Positions 55,176 through 63,617 of a stretch of 64,000 nucleotides of DNA are shown in pieces (position 1 is the first letter of the stretch; each line of letters begins with the position of its first letter). A model generated the notes under the pieces. The model was not told where the DNA came from. It did no database searches and saw only the letters and a program-made list of their open reading frames with translations. The position numbers were made by a program, and so were the translations under genes. The stretch comes from Halomonas sp. SSL-5 (GTDB taxonomy: Bacteria; Pseudomonadota; Gammaproteobacteria; Pseudomonadales; Halomonadaceae): positions 1 to 64,000 of the forward strand of contig NZ_JAUYWF010000003.1 of NCBI RefSeq assembly GCF_030708455.1, given 5' to 3'.

Positions 55176-55997
55176 ATGACCACCTACGCCATCGGCGACC
55201 TCCAGGGCTGCCATGCCGAGTTCGTCGCACTGCTCGATACCCTGAGCTTCGACCCGCGCCGCGACCGCCTGTGGCTGGCCGGCGACCTGGTCAACCGCGG
55301 TCCGGCGTCGCTTGCCTGCCTGCGCGAGGTCGAGGCCCTGGGCAGCGCCGCCCGGACGGTGCTCGGCAACCACGACCTGCACCTGCTGGCGGTGGCCCGG
55401 GGCGGCGCCGCGCTCAAGCGCAAGGACACCCTGGACGATATCCTCGCCGCGCCGGATCGCGAGCGGCTGCTCGACTGGCTGCAGTCGCGTCCGCTGCTGG
55501 TGCGCGAGACGCTGGGCGGCCAGGATACCCTGATGACCCACGCCGGCCTGTTGCCCCGGTGGTCGCCCGACCGGGCCACGACGCTGGCCGCGGAGGTGGA
55601 ACAGGTACTGGGTGGTGCCGCTGCCGGGTCCTTCCTCGAGCGCATGTATGGCAATGCGCCGGACCAATGGCGCGACGATCTCGATGGTATCGACCGCCTG
55701 CGCGCCATCGTCAATGTCTTCACCCGCATGCGCTTCATCGACGCCGAGGGGCGCCTGGATTTCGCCGCCAAGGAGGGCCTCGACAGCGCCCCGGCGGGTT
55801 TCGCCCCCTGGTTCCGCTATCCCCGCGGCGACGCCACCCGGCTCGTCTTCGGCCACTGGGCGGCCTTGCAGGGCGAGACCCCCGGCAGCCGGGTCAATGC
55901 CTGTGCGCTGGATACCGGCTGCGTGTGGGGAGGCTCCCTGACGGCCCTGGACCTGGTCGGCGGCGAACGTATCAGCGTGCCCAGCCGGCGGCGTTGA
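55176..55997 (+). CDS. apaH: Symmetrical bis(5'-nucleosyl)-tetraphosphatase ApaH
   Basis: A 273-residue metallophosphatase that splits Ap4A to two ADP and also decaps Np4-RNA. Signature motifs are GDLQGC (residue 7), GDLVNRGP (about 33) and GNHDLHLL (about 64). It completes the rsmA-apaG-apaH order. Confidence 0.96.
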   Translation: MTTYAIGDLQGCHAEFVALLDTLSFDPRRDRLWLAGDLVNRGPASLACLREVEALGSAARTVLGNHDLHLLAVARGGAALKRKDTLDDILAAPDRERLLDWLQSRPLLVRETLGGQDTLMTHAGLLPRWSPDRATTLAAEVEQVLGGAAAGSFLERMYGNAPDQWRDDLDGIDRLRAIVNVFTRMRFIDAEGRLDFAAKEGLDSAPAGFAPWFRYPRGDATRLVFGHWAALQGETPGSRVNACALDTGCVWGGSLTALDLVGGERISVPSRRR

Positions 55998-56045
55998 ACA
56001 CGGCTATCCTTTCCTTCCGATCACTTCCTGACACGAGGCGCCTTC

Positions 56046-56366
56046 ATGAGCTTCCAGCATCTCGATATTGCCACCCTCACGACCTGGCTCGACGAGGGTC
56101 GCGACGCCGCGCTGGTGGATATTCGCGACGCCCTGAGCTTCGCCCAGGGACATATTCCCGGCAGCCGGCGGCTCGATAACGACACGGTGGGCGACTTTAT
56201 CGAGGCGACCCCCGTCGAGCGTCCGGTGGTGGTGGTCTGCTACCACGGCCACTCCAGCCAGCAGGCCGCCGCCTGGCTGGCCGGCCAGGGGTTCGCGGCC
56301 GTCTACAGCCTCGACGGCGGCTTCACCGATTGGCAGCTGCGCCACCCCGAGCGGGTGGAGGCCTGA
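56046..56366 (+). CDS. glpE: Thiosulfate sulfurtransferase GlpE (rhodanese)
   Basis: A 106-residue single-domain rhodanese with [18 protein letters not shown] near residue 24 and the active-site loop [13 protein letters not shown] with its cysteine at about residue 64. It transfers sulfane sulfur from thiosulfate to cyanide or thiols. The start of cca follows two bases later. Confidence 0.93.
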   Translation: MSFQHLDIATLTTWLDEGRDAALVDIRDALSFAQGHIPGSRRLDNDTVGDFIEATPVERPVVVVCYHGHSSQQAAAWLAGQGFAAVYSLDGGFTDWQLRHPERVEA

Positions 56367-56368
56367 GC

Positions 56369-57511
56369 GTGGCGATGACGGACGATCCGGCCGTGCGCGG
56401 GCTCGCGGTCTATCGGGTGGGCGGTGCGGTACGTGATGCCCGCCTCGGTTGGCCCGTCACCGATACCGACTGGGTCGTGGTGGGGACCACCCCGGAGGCG
56501 CTGCGTCGCCGTGGCTTCCGCCCCGTGGGGCGTGACTTCCCGGTCTTCCTGCACCCCGAGACCCACGAGGAGTACGCCCTGGCGCGCACCGAGCGCAAGG
56601 CGGGCCACGGCTATACCGGCTTCGTGGTGCACGCCAGCCCCGAGGTGACCCTGGAGGAGGACCTGGTGCGCCGCGACCTGACCATCAACGCCATGGCCGA
56701 GAGCCCGCAGGGCGAGCTGGTGGACCCCTATGGTGGCCTGGCCGACCTGGAGGCGCGGGTGCTGCGCCATGTGTCGCCGGCCTTCGTCGAGGACCCCCTG
56801 CGGGTGCTGCGCACCGCGCGCTTCCTGGCGCGCTACGCGGGGCTCGGCTTCACCATCGCCGAGGCGACCCGGGCGCTGATGCACGAGCTGGTAGAGAGCG
56901 GCGAGATCGCCCACCTGGTGGCCGAGCGGGTGTGGGTCGAGACCGAGAAGGCGCTGGCCGAGCCCTGGCCCGAGGTCTACTTCCAGGCGCTCGACGACTG
57001 CGGCGCCCTGGCGGTGCTGATGCCGGCGCTGGCCGCCGACCGGGAGGCGCTGGACGAGGCGCTGGGTCGGCTGCATCGGCTGCCCGAGGAGGAGGAGGGC
57101 GAGGCGCTGGCCCGCTGGCGCTGGGCGCGGCTGGTGGAGCACCTGGACGAGGCGGCGCGGCGCCAGCTGGCCGATCGCCTGCGCCAGCCGAAGGCCTACG
57201 TCGAGCTGGCCCGGCAGGTAGCGCAGACCCGTGCGCTGGTCGCGGAGGCGCGCCACGCGCCCCCGGATGGCGAGCGGCTGCTGGACTGGCTGGACGCCAT
57301 CGATGCCTGGCGGCGCAGCGAACGGGTGGTGCCGCTGATCAGCCTGGTGAGCCTGGATGCGCCGGCGCTGGCCGAGGCGCTGGCAGTGGCCTGGCGGCTT
57401 GCCGCCCAGGTATTGCCGAAGACGCTGGTGGAAGAGGGATTCAAGGGGCGGGAGCTGGGCGTGGAGCTCGCCCGGCGGCGCCGCGAGGCGATTGATGCGG
57501 CGCTAGGATAG
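56369..57511 (+). CDS. cca: CCA-adding tRNA nucleotidyltransferase without HD domain
   Basis: A 380-residue class II CCA enzyme with [10 protein letters not shown], the catalytic [18 protein letters not shown] and [16 protein letters not shown] motifs. It is shorter than the 412-residue E. coli protein, and I see no HD phosphohydrolase motif in the C-terminal part, so it probably only adds or repairs CCA ends. All tRNA genes in the window already encode CCA, so repair is the likely job. The GTG at 56369 is preferred over the ATG at 56375 because GGAGG is spaced correctly for it. Confidence 0.92.
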   Translation: MAMTDDPAVRGLAVYRVGGAVRDARLGWPVTDTDWVVVGTTPEALRRRGFRPVGRDFPVFLHPETHEEYALARTERKAGHGYTGFVVHASPEVTLEEDLVRRDLTINAMAESPQGELVDPYGGLADLEARVLRHVSPAFVEDPLRVLRTARFLARYAGLGFTIAEATRALMHELVESGEIAHLVAERVWVETEKALAEPWPEVYFQALDDCGALAVLMPALAADREALDEALGRLHRLPEEEEGEALARWRWARLVEHLDEAARRQLADRLRQPKAYVELARQVAQTRALVAEARHAPPDGERLLDWLDAIDAWRRSERVVPLISLVSLDAPALAEALAVAWRLAAQVLPKTLVEEGFKGRELGVELARRRREAIDAALG

Positions 57512-57532
57512 AACGGGATTTCGACCTTGATA

Positions 57533-57651
57533 GCGAAAGGCGCCGGGGACGGGTCGAAGAGGGGGTCCTATGCCAGGGATGGCATCGGTAGCGTACAGGG
57601 ACGTATTCAAAGCGCCCCCTCGTAGGCCTGTCGCCGGGAAAGCCTTGAGCG
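57533..57651 (-). repeat. Dispersed palindromic element, copy C
   Basis: Minus-strand orientation relative to copy D. On the plus strand GACGGGTC-N4-AGGGGG pairs, with two G-T pairs, with CCCCCT-N4-GGCCTGTC; the inner hairpin is ATGCCA/TGGCAT around a 4-nt loop. The centre reads GAATACGTCCCTGTACGCTACC on the minus strand, like copy A. It lies between the convergent cca and folK genes and may act there as a terminator. Confidence 0.85.
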
Positions 57652-57695
57652 GTGTTTCCATCTGCGATAGCACAGGTTTGGGGTGGAGTGGCGCG

Positions 57696-58217
57696 TCAGT
57701 CGGGATGTGAGATCTCGCGCTTGGCCCAGCTGAAGGCCACCGGCCAGAGCCGCTGGTCGCCCGCCTCGAAGCGGCGCCACAGGGCCGCATAGGTCTCGCC
57801 GCTCCCGGGCAGGCGCGCCTCGGGCAGCAGCTCGGCCAGGGGCTGGAGCACGAAGGCGTGGTGGGTGATCTCGCCCCGCGGCAGGCTGACGCCGTCGTGC
57901 TCGCCGCTGAGTTCGCCCACGGTCAGCAGGTCGACATCCAGGGTGCGAGGGCTGAACTTGGGGCTGCCCTCGCTGCGCCCATTGGCGAACTCGAGGCGCT
58001 TGCACCAGGCCTGCAGCTCACCCACCGAGGCATCGCTCTCGAAGGCCGCCACCAGGTTGTAGAAGTTGCGCCCATCCTCGAAGCCCACCGGTTCACTCTC
58101 GAACACCCGCGAGATGCGCAGTCCCTCGAAGGAGGCCGCCAGGGCATCCAGGCAGACACGCACGTGATGCTCGCGCTCGATATTGCTGCCGATGCTGACC
58201 GTGACCAGGGCCATCAC
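57696..58217 (-). CDS. folK: 2-amino-4-hydroxy-6-hydroxymethyldihydropteridine diphosphokinase
   Basis: A 173-residue HPPK of folate synthesis with VSIGSNIEREHHV near residue 7 and the metal-binding RTLDVDLL near residue 92. It transfers pyrophosphate from ATP to the pterin. Overlaps the folB stop by four bases; two ATG codons in tandem (MMALV) leave the start uncertain by one residue. Confidence 0.95.
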   Translation of the reverse strand: MMALVTVSIGSNIEREHHVRVCLDALAASFEGLRISRVFESEPVGFEDGRNFYNLVAAFESDASVGELQAWCKRLEFANGRSEGSPKFSPRTLDVDLLTVGELSGEHDGVSLPRGEITHHAFVLQPLAELLPEARLPGSGETYAALWRRFEAGDQRLWPVAFSWAKREISHPD

Positions 58218-58579
58218 GCCACTCCCGGGCGGACGCCGCGCTCGATACTCACGCCCACCGCGGCCGCGGCCAACACCGCTCCCGGCTTGCGCACGGTCAG
58301 GCGTAGCCAGGCGATAGCGAACTCCTCGCGCAGCACCTCGGCCAGCCGCTCGGCGAAGGTCTCCACCAGGGCAACGTCATGCTCGGCGGCGAAGGCCTGG
58401 ATGCGCGTGCTGATCGCCGCGTAGTCGAGGGTCTGGGTGATGTCGTCATCCGCCGCTGCCGGGCGGATATCGGTGGCCAGCTCGAGGTCGAGCACCAGGC
58501 GCTGGGTGATGGTGCGCTCCCAGTCATAGACCCCGATCACGGTGTCGACGGCGAGGGACTCGATCAGCACTAGATCCAT
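58214..58579 (-). CDS. folB: Dihydroneopterin aldolase
   Basis: A 121-residue FolB with GVYDWERTITQRLVLDLEL near residue 16 (the Tyr and Glu of the active site region) and the conserved RLTVRKPGAV stretch near the C-terminus containing the catalytic lysine. It makes 6-hydroxymethyl-dihydropterin for FolK. The start MDLVLIESL at 58579 is chosen; the upstream open frame has no similarity. Confidence 0.94.
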   Translation of the reverse strand: MDLVLIESLAVDTVIGVYDWERTITQRLVLDLELATDIRPAAADDDITQTLDYAAISTRIQAFAAEHDVALVETFAERLAEVLREEFAIAWLRLTVRKPGAVLAAAAVGVSIERGVRPGVA

Positions 58580-58673
58580 GGCGGGGTTCCGGGCGGATGG
58601 AGGGAATGGGGCGAGATTGTACGCGAGCCCCGGCGTGCGGAACACCCAGCGCTATCGCAGATAGCTTTTCGCT

Positions 58674-58785
58674 CGGGGCTGATCTGGCGACAAGCCTTCG
58701 AGGAGGCGCTGTGAACCCCTCCCTGGGCGCTACCGACGCCATCCATGGCGTAGGACCTCCTCTACGGCTTGTCCCCAGCGCCCCT
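58674..58785 (+). repeat. Dispersed palindromic element, copy D
   Basis: GACAAGCC-N4-AGGAGG (58689-58706) pairs perfectly with CCTCCT-N4-GGCTTGTC (58756-58773); the inner hairpin is ACGCCA-TCCA-TGGCGT (58736-58751). Outer GGGGC/GCCCC arms extend it. It lies in the 309-base divergent gap between folB and plsY (58580-58888), which otherwise shows no gene; similarity to copy C seems to reach left to about 58650. Confidence 0.85.
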
Positions 58786-58888
58786 TGGTTTCTGTAACTG
58801 CGAGAGCTTTGGCCGAACACCTTGGCGGCTGGGCAGCCCGGGGTGGGGCTGTCAGAATGGCCGGGTTCTCGTCGCAGGAGGGTCGGCC

Positions 58889-59476
58889 GTGGAGGCGCCA
58901 CTGATCACGCTGCTGCCGCTGGCGTTGCTGGGTTACCTCAGCGGCAGTTGGCTCGGCGCGCTCACCGTCTGCCGGCTGGCCGGCGTGGGCGATCCACGCC
59001 TGGCGGGCTCCTTCAATCCGGGTTTTTCCAACGTGCTGCGCCTGCACGGGCGTCGGCTGGCGCTGGCGACCCTGCTGGTGGATGCCGCCAAGGGGATGCC
59101 GGCGCTGCTGCTGGCCCAACTGGCGGGGCTGCCGCCCTGGGCCCAGGGGCTGGTGGGCCTGGCCGTGCTGCTCGGTCACAGCTACCCGGCGTGGCACCGC
59201 TTCCGCGGCGGCAAGGCCGTGGCCAGCGCCTTCGGCGTGATGCTGGTGCTGACCCCGGGGGTGGCGCTGGTGTGCGCCGCGCTCTGGTCCCTGCTCGCCT
59301 GGCGGGTGCGCACCGCCGCGGTAGCCTCGCTGGCCAGCGCCGCCGCCGCACCCCTGGCCAGCCTGTGGCTGGCGCCGGACTACGTCGTCGTGGTGATCGC
59401 CTTCACCGTGCTGGTGCTGGTGCGTCATGTGCTCAATATCCAGCGCCTGGGACGCGGCGACGAGCCGCCCTTATAA
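58889..59476 (+). CDS. plsY: Glycerol-3-phosphate acyltransferase PlsY
   Basis: A 195-residue membrane enzyme that acylates glycerol 3-phosphate from acyl-phosphate. It has five or more helices and the family motifs SGSWLGALTVCRLAG near residue 14, GSFNPGFSNVLRLHGR near residue 34 and GHSYPAWHRFRGGKAVAS near residue 96. The GTG start is supported by AGGAGG 8 bases upstream; no ATG fits. The usual GNPGATN-like motif is changed to NPGFSNVLR here. Confidence 0.92.
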   Translation: MEAPLITLLPLALLGYLSGSWLGALTVCRLAGVGDPRLAGSFNPGFSNVLRLHGRRLALATLLVDAAKGMPALLLAQLAGLPPWAQGLVGLAVLLGHSYPAWHRFRGGKAVASAFGVMLVLTPGVALVCAALWSLLAWRVRTAAVASLASAAAAPLASLWLAPDYVVVVIAFTVLVLVRHVLNIQRLGRGDEPPL

Positions 59477-59478
59477 GC

Positions 59479-59689
59479 GGTTCATCGCAAACTGGCGTGA
59501 ATCCGTCCGGCAGTGAGTATTGGGAGGCCAGGGTAATGGTGGGAGGCCGGCTCTGCCGGGCGAATGGAGGCCAAAGGCCTCCCCGGATGGGCCAGAAAGA
59601 TGCAACAAGGCTAACGGGCGCCTGTCGTCGCCATCGCCCGGGGACCTCGGCCTCCCACAAGCCGGCTTCACGTTGATCTGCGAAGAGCC
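59479..59689. mobile_element. MITE-like element with ISL3-type inverted repeats
   Basis: 211 bases without a coding frame. The ends, GGTTCATCGCAAACTGGCGT inward from the left and GGCTCTTCGCAGATCAACGT inward from the right, match at 19 of 27 positions over the full repeat. GGCTCTTC is the typical start of ISL3-family IS ends. Flanks TTATAAGC and TTATAGCT resemble a decayed 8-bp target duplication. The inside has GGAGGCC/GGCCTCC palindromes. It begins two bases after the plsY stop. Confidence 0.65.
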
Positions 59690-59702
59690 TTATAGCTTCA
59701 GA

Positions 59703-59782
59703 AGGGACAGTCCCCGGCAGTGGCGTCAATGCTGGCATAGAGCATAAAGACCAGCATGGTGGCTTGGCCGGGGACTGTCCCT
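59703..59782. repeat. REP-like double palindrome
   Basis: 16-bp perfect arms (AGGGACAGTCCCCGGC at 59703-59718 and its complement at 59767-59782) enclose a second hairpin ATGCTGG/CCAGCAT (59729-59757). The arms contain the near-palindrome GGGACAGTCCC. It lies between the convergent plsY and tsaD, beside the MITE-like element, and probably stops transcription from both sides. Confidence 0.75.
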
Positions 59783-59799
59783 GAGAGATCGGGTGCCGT

Positions 59800-60837
59800 T
59801 CAGCTTCTGGCAGGCGCTTCCAGGGTATCCATCGGCCAGCGCGGCACTGCTTGCATAACACCGGTCTCGTCACGCTCGCCGGCCTGCAGTCGTTGCGCCC
59901 CCACATAGGCGATCATCGCCCCGTTGTCGGTGCAGAAGCGCCCGCGAGGATAGTAGGCCCGGGCATCGCGTTTCTCGCACTCGCACTCCAGTCTCTCGCG
60001 CAGCCGCGTATTGGCGCTGACGCCGCCGGCCACCACCAGGCGCTTGAGGCCGGTCTGGTCCAGGGCGCGGCGGCACTTGATCACCAGGGTATCGACCACC
60101 GCCTCCTCGAAGGCGCGGGCCACGTCGGCGCGGGCCTGCTCGTCGAGCTCGCCGGCCGCCTCGAGCCGGCGAATGGCGGTGAGGGTGTGGGTCTTGAGTC
60201 CCGAGAAGCTGAAGTCGAGCCCCGGGCGGTCGGTCATCGGTCGCGGAAAGCGCAAGCGCTGCGGGTCGCCGTGTTCGGCCAGGCGCGCCACCAGGGGGCC
60301 ACCGGGGTAGTCCAGGCCCAGCATCTTGGCGGCCTTGTCGAAGGCCTCGCCGGCGGCGTCGTCCACCGATTCGCCGAGCAGGGTGTAGGCCCCCAGCCCG
60401 CGCACCTCGACCAGCTGGGTGTGGCCGCCGGAGACCAGCAGGGCCACGAAGGGGAAGGCGGGGCGATCCTCCTCCAGCATGGGCGCCAGCAGGTGTCCCT
60501 CCATATGGTGGACGCCGAGCACCGGGATGCCCAGCGCCCGGGCCATGCCGTGGGCGGTGGCGGCCCCCACCATCAGTGCCCCCACCAGGCCGGGGCCGGC
60601 GGTGTAGGCGATGGCATCGATATCCGAGCGGACCAGGCCCGCCGCGTCCAGCACCTGCTCGACCAGCGGCAGCAGCCGGCGGGTGTGGTCGCGGGAGGCC
60701 AGCTCGGGCACCACGCCGCCGTATTCGGCGTGCATGGCGATCTGACTGTAGAGAGCGTCGGCCAGCAGGCCGCGCTCGGTGTCGAAGAGGGCGACGCCGG
60801 TTTCGTCGCAGGAGGTCTCGATGCCCAGTACGCGCAT
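59800..60837 (-). CDS. tsaD: tRNA N6-adenosine threonylcarbamoyltransferase TsaD
   Basis: A 345-residue TsaD (Kae1/Gcp) that, with TsaB and TsaE, transfers threonylcarbamoyl to A37 of ANN-decoding tRNAs. It has [14 protein letters not shown] at the start, the metal site [12 protein letters not shown] near residue 110 and [13 protein letters not shown] near residue 273. The start at 60837 is chosen from homology. It is divergent from rpsU, an arrangement conserved with E. coli. Confidence 0.96.
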   Translation of the reverse strand: MRVLGIETSCDETGVALFDTERGLLADALYSQIAMHAEYGGVVPELASRDHTRRLLPLVEQVLDAAGLVRSDIDAIAYTAGPGLVGALMVGAATAHGMARALGIPVLGVHHMEGHLLAPMLEEDRPAFPFVALLVSGGHTQLVEVRGLGAYTLLGESVDDAAGEAFDKAAKMLGLDYPGGPLVARLAEHGDPQRLRFPRPMTDRPGLDFSFSGLKTHTLTAIRRLEAAGELDEQARADVARAFEEAVVDTLVIKCRRALDQTGLKRLVVAGGVSANTRLRERLECECEKRDARAYYPRGRFCTDNGAMIAYVGAQRLQAGERDETGVMQAVPRWPMDTLEAPARS

Positions 60838-60898
60838 GGTGTCGGCTCGGTGTCTCGGAAAAGGCCGCCATTCTACGTGGAATGGGCGCGGAAAGCAT

Positions 60899-60927
60899 TT
60901 GCATAGGCCGGGCGTGAGGACTAGACT
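60899..60927 (+). promoter_or_regulatory. Possible promoter of the rpsU-dnaG-rpoD operon
   Basis: TTGCAT, a 17-base spacer and TAGACT lie about 170 bases before rpsU. The match is moderate; the operon may have further promoters. Confidence 0.35.
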
Positions 60928-61097
60928 ACTGTGCGCTGCAAGACTGGGTCGTGCACCCAGGTGGCGAAATTCCGCGACGATACCCTCGTTTTCCGGCGCG
61001 CCCAGGCGTTCCGGGCGTTTGTTCGTCGTGAAATGTGCCACCCACAGGGGTGTGCGTACTAACCGAACTCTAGTTACCTAAGGTAGGTGAGTGCTTA

Positions 61098-61313
61098 ATG
61101 CCTTCTGTCAAAGTACGAGATAACGAGCCGTTTGACGTCGCGCTGCGTCGCTTCAAGCGTTCCTGCGAAAAAGCCGGCGTTCTCTCCGAGGTGCGTCGTC
61201 GCGAGCATTACGAGAAGCCGACCGCGGAGCGCAAGCGCAAGGCGGCGGCTGCCGTCAAGCGTCACGCCAAGAAGCTCCAGCGTGAGCGCAAGCGCTTCGA
61301 ACGGCTCTATTGA
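61098..61313 (+). CDS. rpsU: 30S ribosomal protein S21
   Basis: A 71-residue S21, full length, starting [20 protein letters not shown], with the very basic C-terminal half. An AGGTAGGTGAG site precedes it. First gene of the macromolecular synthesis operon. Confidence 0.98.
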   Translation: MPSVKVRDNEPFDVALRRFKRSCEKAGVLSEVRRREHYEKPTAERKRKAAAAVKRHAKKLQRERKRFERLY

Positions 61314-61363
61314 TCCGTACTGGAGACGTCGGGCCCCAGGCCCGGGCAGTCTCAGGAGGACGC

Positions 61364-61397
61364 CAAGCGGCCGCCATCCGGTGGCCGCTTGTTTTTT
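61364..61397 (+). terminator. Intrinsic terminator/attenuator between rpsU and dnaG
   Basis: A 9-bp stem CAAGCGGCC/GGCCGCTTG with a 10-nt loop is followed by six Ts. As in E. coli, it probably lets rpsU be expressed far more than dnaG. Confidence 0.85.
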
Positions 61398-61464
61398 CCG
61401 GGTCGGTGGCGGCTGCCGTCGACCCAGGGTGATCCCGCCGCAGCCGTCGAGGTGATCCGACTTC

Positions 61465-63309
61465 ATGGCCGGACAGATTCCCCAGCGCTTCATCGATGAC
61501 CTGCTCGCCCGTGTCGACGTGGTCGAGGTGGTGGGTGAGCGAGTCAAGCTCAAGAAGACAGGGCGCAACTTCTCGGGCCTGTGCCCGTTCCACCAGGAGA
61601 AGTCGCCGTCCTTCACCGTCAGTGCCGACAAGCAGTTCTACCACTGCTTCGGCTGCGGCGCCCACGGCAACGCCCTGCGCTTTCTGATGGAGTACGACAA
61701 GCTGCGCTTCCCCGAGGCGGTGGAGCAACTGGCCGGCCGCCTGGGAATCGAGGTGCCCCGTGAGGGCGCCGACGACCCGCGGGCCCAGGCCCGGGAGCGC
61801 AAGCGCAAGGAGGGCGTGAACCTCCTCGAGCTCTCGGCCAGCTTCTTTCGCGAGCGGTTGAGGATGTCCGAGGGGCAGGCTGCCCGGGAGTATCTGGAGC
61901 GCCGTGGCCTGGCGCCGGAGGTGATCGAGACCTTCGGTGTCGGCTACGCCCCGAACGCCTGGGAGAGCCTCAAGCGCCACCTCGGTGAGCGTGGCATCGG
62001 CGAGCCGGTGCAGGTGGAATACGGCCTGCTGGTGCATCGTGAGGAGAGCGGGCGTACCTACGACCGCTTCCGCGATCGGGTGATGTTCCCGATCCGCGAT
62101 ATCAAGGGGCGCACCATCGGCTTCGGCGGCCGGGTGCTGGGCGACGCCAAGCCCAAGTACCTCAACTCGCCGGAGACCCCGGTGTTCCACAAGGGGCGCG
62201 AGCTATACGGCCTCTATGAGGCGCGCCAGGCCGATCATCGCCTGGAGCGGGTGGTGATCGTCGAGGGCTACATGGACGTGGTGGCCCTGGCCCAGTTCGG
62301 CATCCGCAATGCGGTGGCCACCCTGGGTACCTCCACCAGCGAGGAGCATCTCGGCCGACTGTTCCGGCTGGTCAACGAGGTGGTGTTCTGCTTCGACGGT
62401 GACCGTGCCGGCCGTCAGGCCGCGACAAGGGCGCTGGAAACGGTGCTGCCGCTGATGATCGATGGCCGCCAGGCACGCTTCCTGTTCCTGCCCGAGGGGG
62501 AGGACCCGGACACCCTGGTGCGCCGCGAGGGCAGCGAGGCCTTCCAGGACCGCATCACCTGCGCCAGCCCGCTGTCGGAGTTCCTCTTCGACCAGGCGGC
62601 GGCAGGCCGCGACCTGGCGCGCATCGAGGAGCGTGAGCGTTACGCCAGCCAGGTGCTGAAGGCGATCGGGCGCTTGCCGGAAGGGGTGCTCAGGTCGCTG
62701 ATGCTGAGTGAGCTGTCGCGGCGTACCGGCGTCGAGGCGGCGAACTTCTCGGCCCTGCTGGCGAGAGGCGATGCTGCCGCGGGCCGAGAGGCGCGCGGCG
62801 CACAGGCGTCGCCCGCCATGGAGGGTGATCCCATGCCGGAGTCGCCGCCACCCCGGGGCGAGAGCGGTGCAGCGTTCGCGCGTCGCCCCGGCGGGGCCTT
62901 GAGCCTGATGGCGCGCGTCCTGCAGCTGCTGGTGCACGAGCCGGCGCTGGTCGAGGGGCTGCCCGGGGAGGACGACTGGTGCCCCGTGGAGGACTCGGAC
63001 GGGGCGCTGTGCCGAGAGGTGATCCGCCTGGTGCGTGCCGGGGGCTACCGCAGCCCCCAGGTGCTGCTGGCGCACTTCCATGGGACCCCGGAGGGGGAGC
63101 GCCTGGCGACGCTGGCGCGGCGCGAGCCGCTGATTTCAAAGCCTTTTAGGGCCAAGGAGTTGGAAAACTGGGTTCAGTATTTTCAACGCCACAAGCTCAA
63201 GCCGACTCGACAGCAGGAAATTGATGCATTGTTGGAGAGGCAAAGGCAGGGAGAGAGTCTTACGGATGAGGAGAGGCAGCGGTTGATGCAGTTGCTGGCT
63301 CAAGCCTAG
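61465..63309 (+). CDS. dnaG: DNA primase DnaG
   Basis: A 614-residue primase. The N-terminal zinc-binding domain has CPFHQEKSPSFTVSADKQFYHCFGCG (split motif C-x2-H...C-x2-C, residues 40-65), then the TOPRIM core with VIVEGYMDVVALAQ near residue 266, and a C-terminal DnaB-binding domain. It makes RNA primers together with DnaB. From about residue 557 onward (63136-63309) base composition drops in GC, and a second, out-of-frame version of the C-terminal tail follows directly after the stop, so the 3' end seems to have been replaced or duplicated. Confidence 0.96.
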   Translation: MAGQIPQRFIDDLLARVDVVEVVGERVKLKKTGRNFSGLCPFHQEKSPSFTVSADKQFYHCFGCGAHGNALRFLMEYDKLRFPEAVEQLAGRLGIEVPREGADDPRAQARERKRKEGVNLLELSASFFRERLRMSEGQAAREYLERRGLAPEVIETFGVGYAPNAWESLKRHLGERGIGEPVQVEYGLLVHREESGRTYDRFRDRVMFPIRDIKGRTIGFGGRVLGDAKPKYLNSPETPVFHKGRELYGLYEARQADHRLERVVIVEGYMDVVALAQFGIRNAVATLGTSTSEEHLGRLFRLVNEVVFCFDGDRAGRQAATRALETVLPLMIDGRQARFLFLPEGEDPDTLVRREGSEAFQDRITCASPLSEFLFDQAAAGRDLARIEERERYASQVLKAIGRLPEGVLRSLMLSELSRRTGVEAANFSALLARGDAAAGREARGAQASPAMEGDPMPESPPPRGESGAAFARRPGGALSLMARVLQLLVHEPALVEGLPGEDDWCPVEDSDGALCREVIRLVRAGGYRSPQVLLAHFHGTPEGERLATLARREPLISKPFRAKELENWVQYFQRHKLKPTRQQEIDALLERQRQGESLTDEERQRLMQLLAQA

Positions 63310-63311
63310 TA

Positions 63312-63377
63312 ATTGAGCGGCTGTCGCGGGAGGAGAAGCAGCGACGGATGGCATTGATCACCGAACTGCACCGTTGA
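63312..63377 (+). pseudogene. Remnant of a second dnaG 3' end
   Basis: Two bases out of frame after the dnaG stop, 21 codons read IERLSREEKQRRMALITELHR and a stop. They align with the current DnaG tail (ERQRQGESLTDEERQRLMQLL) as E-x-L-x2-E-E-x-Q-R-x-M-x-L. The remnant has normal high GC, unlike the current tail. It is best read as the original dnaG end left behind by recombination. Confidence 0.6.
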
Positions 63378-63540
63378 CCGGGAGGTCAAAAAAAGTGACC
63401 ACGGATTGGCCCTGCGGTTGATTTCTCTCCTAACATCCCCACATAGGAGACAGCGCTCGGCACCGGCGTAACCTGACAACCTAACACACCTGAATGACCG
63501 CGCAAATAGATCGAACTGGCGGAAAGGTGCTTTCTGCCGC

Positions 63541-63546
63541 TATACT
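63541..63546 (+). promoter_or_regulatory. Possible -10 of an rpoD-proximal promoter
   Basis: TATACT lies 72 bases before rpoD; no good -35 is seen at 17 bases. The rest of the 308-base gap (63310-63617) holds the dnaG remnant and the short inverted repeats GGTCA/TGACC (63384-63400) and CTCCTA/TAGGAG (about 63426-63448), with no further gene. Confidence 0.35.
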
Positions 63547-63617
63547 GTTCGGCTTTATGAGTTTTCTCCACCCAGCGCTTCAGGTGCTTCATTCTTCTTC
63601 GTCGAGATAGGGTTTCT

